From contig DXVY01000108.1 of assembly GCA_019417145.1 (NCBI GenBank), forward strand, positions 1 to 6,055: a stretch of 6,055 nt of DNA, read 5' to 3'. Under the pieces are notes generated by a model. That model worked only from the letters and a program-made list of their open reading frames with translations. It had not been told where the DNA came from and did not search any database. This document shows positions 5,114-6,055 of this stretch, piece after piece. Made by a program: the position numbers and the translations under genes. Position 1 is the first letter of the stretch; every line of letters starts with the position of its first letter. The stretch is from Clostridiales bacterium. Its GTDB lineage: Bacteria; Bacillota; Clostridia; Oscillospirales; Acutalibacteraceae.

Positions 5114-6055
5114 ATCCACATCCGGCCTGCGCAGCACATGCCGCAGCTTGACGAGAATAACCGCCGACAGAATGGTCGCAAGAATCGCGGTCCCCGCAAA
5201 ATTCAGCCAGATCCCCGTCAGGCCCAGCGGCCAGAGGGCACCTATCAAAAGCAAAGGAAAGACAAACGTAGTTGACACCGAGATAAGAGAAGCCGGTATG
5301 GGTTTTTCAATGGCCAGCATATAGCTCTGGGTGGCAAAGGAAAACCACCGGGTGACATAAGTAAGGCTGAACAGCCGCAGCGCGCCAACCGACATATGCA
5401 AAATCTCCTGTCCGGCGTCGGCCACAAACAGCTTGGTGATCTGTTCGGGGAAAAGGCCGATGACAACCACCGCCAGCAGGGATACGACCCCGCTTGCCGT
5501 AAAACAGCATTTTTCAATTGCCCGCACCCTGGAATATTTTTGCGCTCCCCAGTTATATCCAACGGCAGGCTGGAGGGAGTCGCACATCCCGTATAGGAGC
5601 GGCTGTATGAAGCCGTCTGCGAACATTAGGATTCCATACACCGATACGGCCATTTCTCCGCCCATACGCACCAAAAGCACATTCATTAAAATAGAAGTAA
5701 TCCTGCCTGCGATGTTATTCAAAAAGTTCGGACTGCCACAGGCGAGGATTTGCCGCACCATTCCTCCCTTCCACCGCGGTTTGCAAAAGCGAAGGGGCGC
5801 CTTGCCCCGAAAAAAGGGAATAAAGGCAAGGATGGCGCAGATAAACATCCCGGCGCAGGTCGCCAAGGCCGCCGCCCAGATCCCCCAGCGAAACACGCCC
5901 AGGAAGAGGAACTCCAGCACGCCGCTTAAAATGGACATCCATATATTCAAAAACATGCTGCCGCGGATAATACCGCAGATGCGCAGGTAATTGTCCACCG
6001 CAAAAACGATGGTGGTTACCGGCGAGCAAAGCGCGTACACTCTCATGTATTGTAC
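5105..6055 (-). CDS. MATE-family multidrug/Na+ efflux transporter, 5' end cut by window
   Basis: An integral membrane antiporter of the multi-antimicrobial extrusion family, which exports cationic drugs or metabolites in exchange for Na+ or H+. 316 residues are visible. The frame stays open to the right edge (codons for V, Q and Y precede the ATG at 6046), so that ATG is internal. Full-length members are about 440-460 residues, so roughly 130 N-terminal residues are missing. The visible part begins in YALCSPVTTIVFAVDNYLR, typical of the end of the first six-helix half. The second half starts near ILACGSPNFLNNIAGRI and contains the family signature around SLQPAVGYNWGAQKYSRVR. About eight or nine hydrophobic helices can be seen, and the protein ends in a short charged tail. 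A 277-bp gap separates it from the epimerase. A functional link to the sugar genes is not evident; the substrate is unknown. Confidence 0.92.
   Translation of the reverse strand, partial: VQYMRVYALCSPVTTIVFAVDNYLRICGIIRGSMFLNIWMSILSGVLEFLFLGVFRWGIWAAALATCAGMFICAILAFIPFFRGKAPLRFCKPRWKGGMVRQILACGSPNFLNNIAGRITSILMNVLLVRMGGEMAVSVYGILMFADGFIQPLLYGMCDSLQPAVGYNWGAQKYSRVRAIEKCCFTASGVVSLLAVVVIGLFPEQITKLFVADAGQEILHMSVGALRLFSLTYVTRWFSFATQSYMLAIEKPIPASLISVSTTFVFPLLLIGALWPLGLTGIWLNFAGTAILATILSAVILVKLRHVLRRPDVDRP

Overview
This G+C-rich window fits a Gram-positive member of the Firmicutes, most likely a gut-type Clostridia of the Oscillospiraceae/Ruminococcaceae kind. That is an inference from strong AGGAGG-type ribosome binding sites, classical hairpin-plus-T-run terminators, and a small CxxC/CxxC protein of a type I associate with Clostridia. 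No species can be named. Every gene I can support lies on the minus strand, so the window reads right to left. Long plus-strand open frames are antisense shadows of G+C-rich genes.

In transcription order the layout is as follows. (1) The 3' two-thirds of a MATE-family multidrug/Na+ antiporter gene, cut by the right edge (5105-6055). (2) A 277-bp intergenic stretch dense in G+C-rich hairpins. (3) A TIM-barrel sugar phosphate isomerase/epimerase (4033-4827). (4) A cytoplasmic GH27 alpha-galactosidase-type glycosidase with its own probable promoter (2776-3897). (5) A 70-residue CxxC/CxxC zinc-ribbon-like protein whose ATG overlaps the GH27 stop codon (2564-2776), closed by a strong terminator (2500-2539). 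(6) An 82-residue XRE-type DNA-binding protein (2029-2277), forming a one-gene unit. It has an A+T-rich promoter region containing a perfect 18-bp palindrome, and its own terminator (1980-2019). (7) After a leader of about 195 nt, an ABC exporter half-transporter (1-1632), cut at its 3' end by the left edge.

The epimerase, GH27 and zinc-ribbon genes look like a small sugar-use module. Alpha-galactosides would be hydrolysed inside the cell, and a TIM-barrel isomerase would act on a sugar or sugar derivative. No sugar uptake system is visible here. The XRE protein probably regulates its own promoter through the palindrome. It sits directly upstream of the ABC exporter, but a terminator separates them, so any control of the exporter would be in trans.

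The ABC subunit has Asp in place of the catalytic Walker B Glu, and Gln in place of the H-loop His. Those are the marks of the degenerate half of a heterodimeric exporter (TM287/288, BmrCD, LmrCD type), so a partner subunit with a canonical site is expected just beyond position 1. I see no CRISPR array, tRNA, rRNA, transposase or phage gene, and nothing that clearly amounts to a new defence or mobile system.
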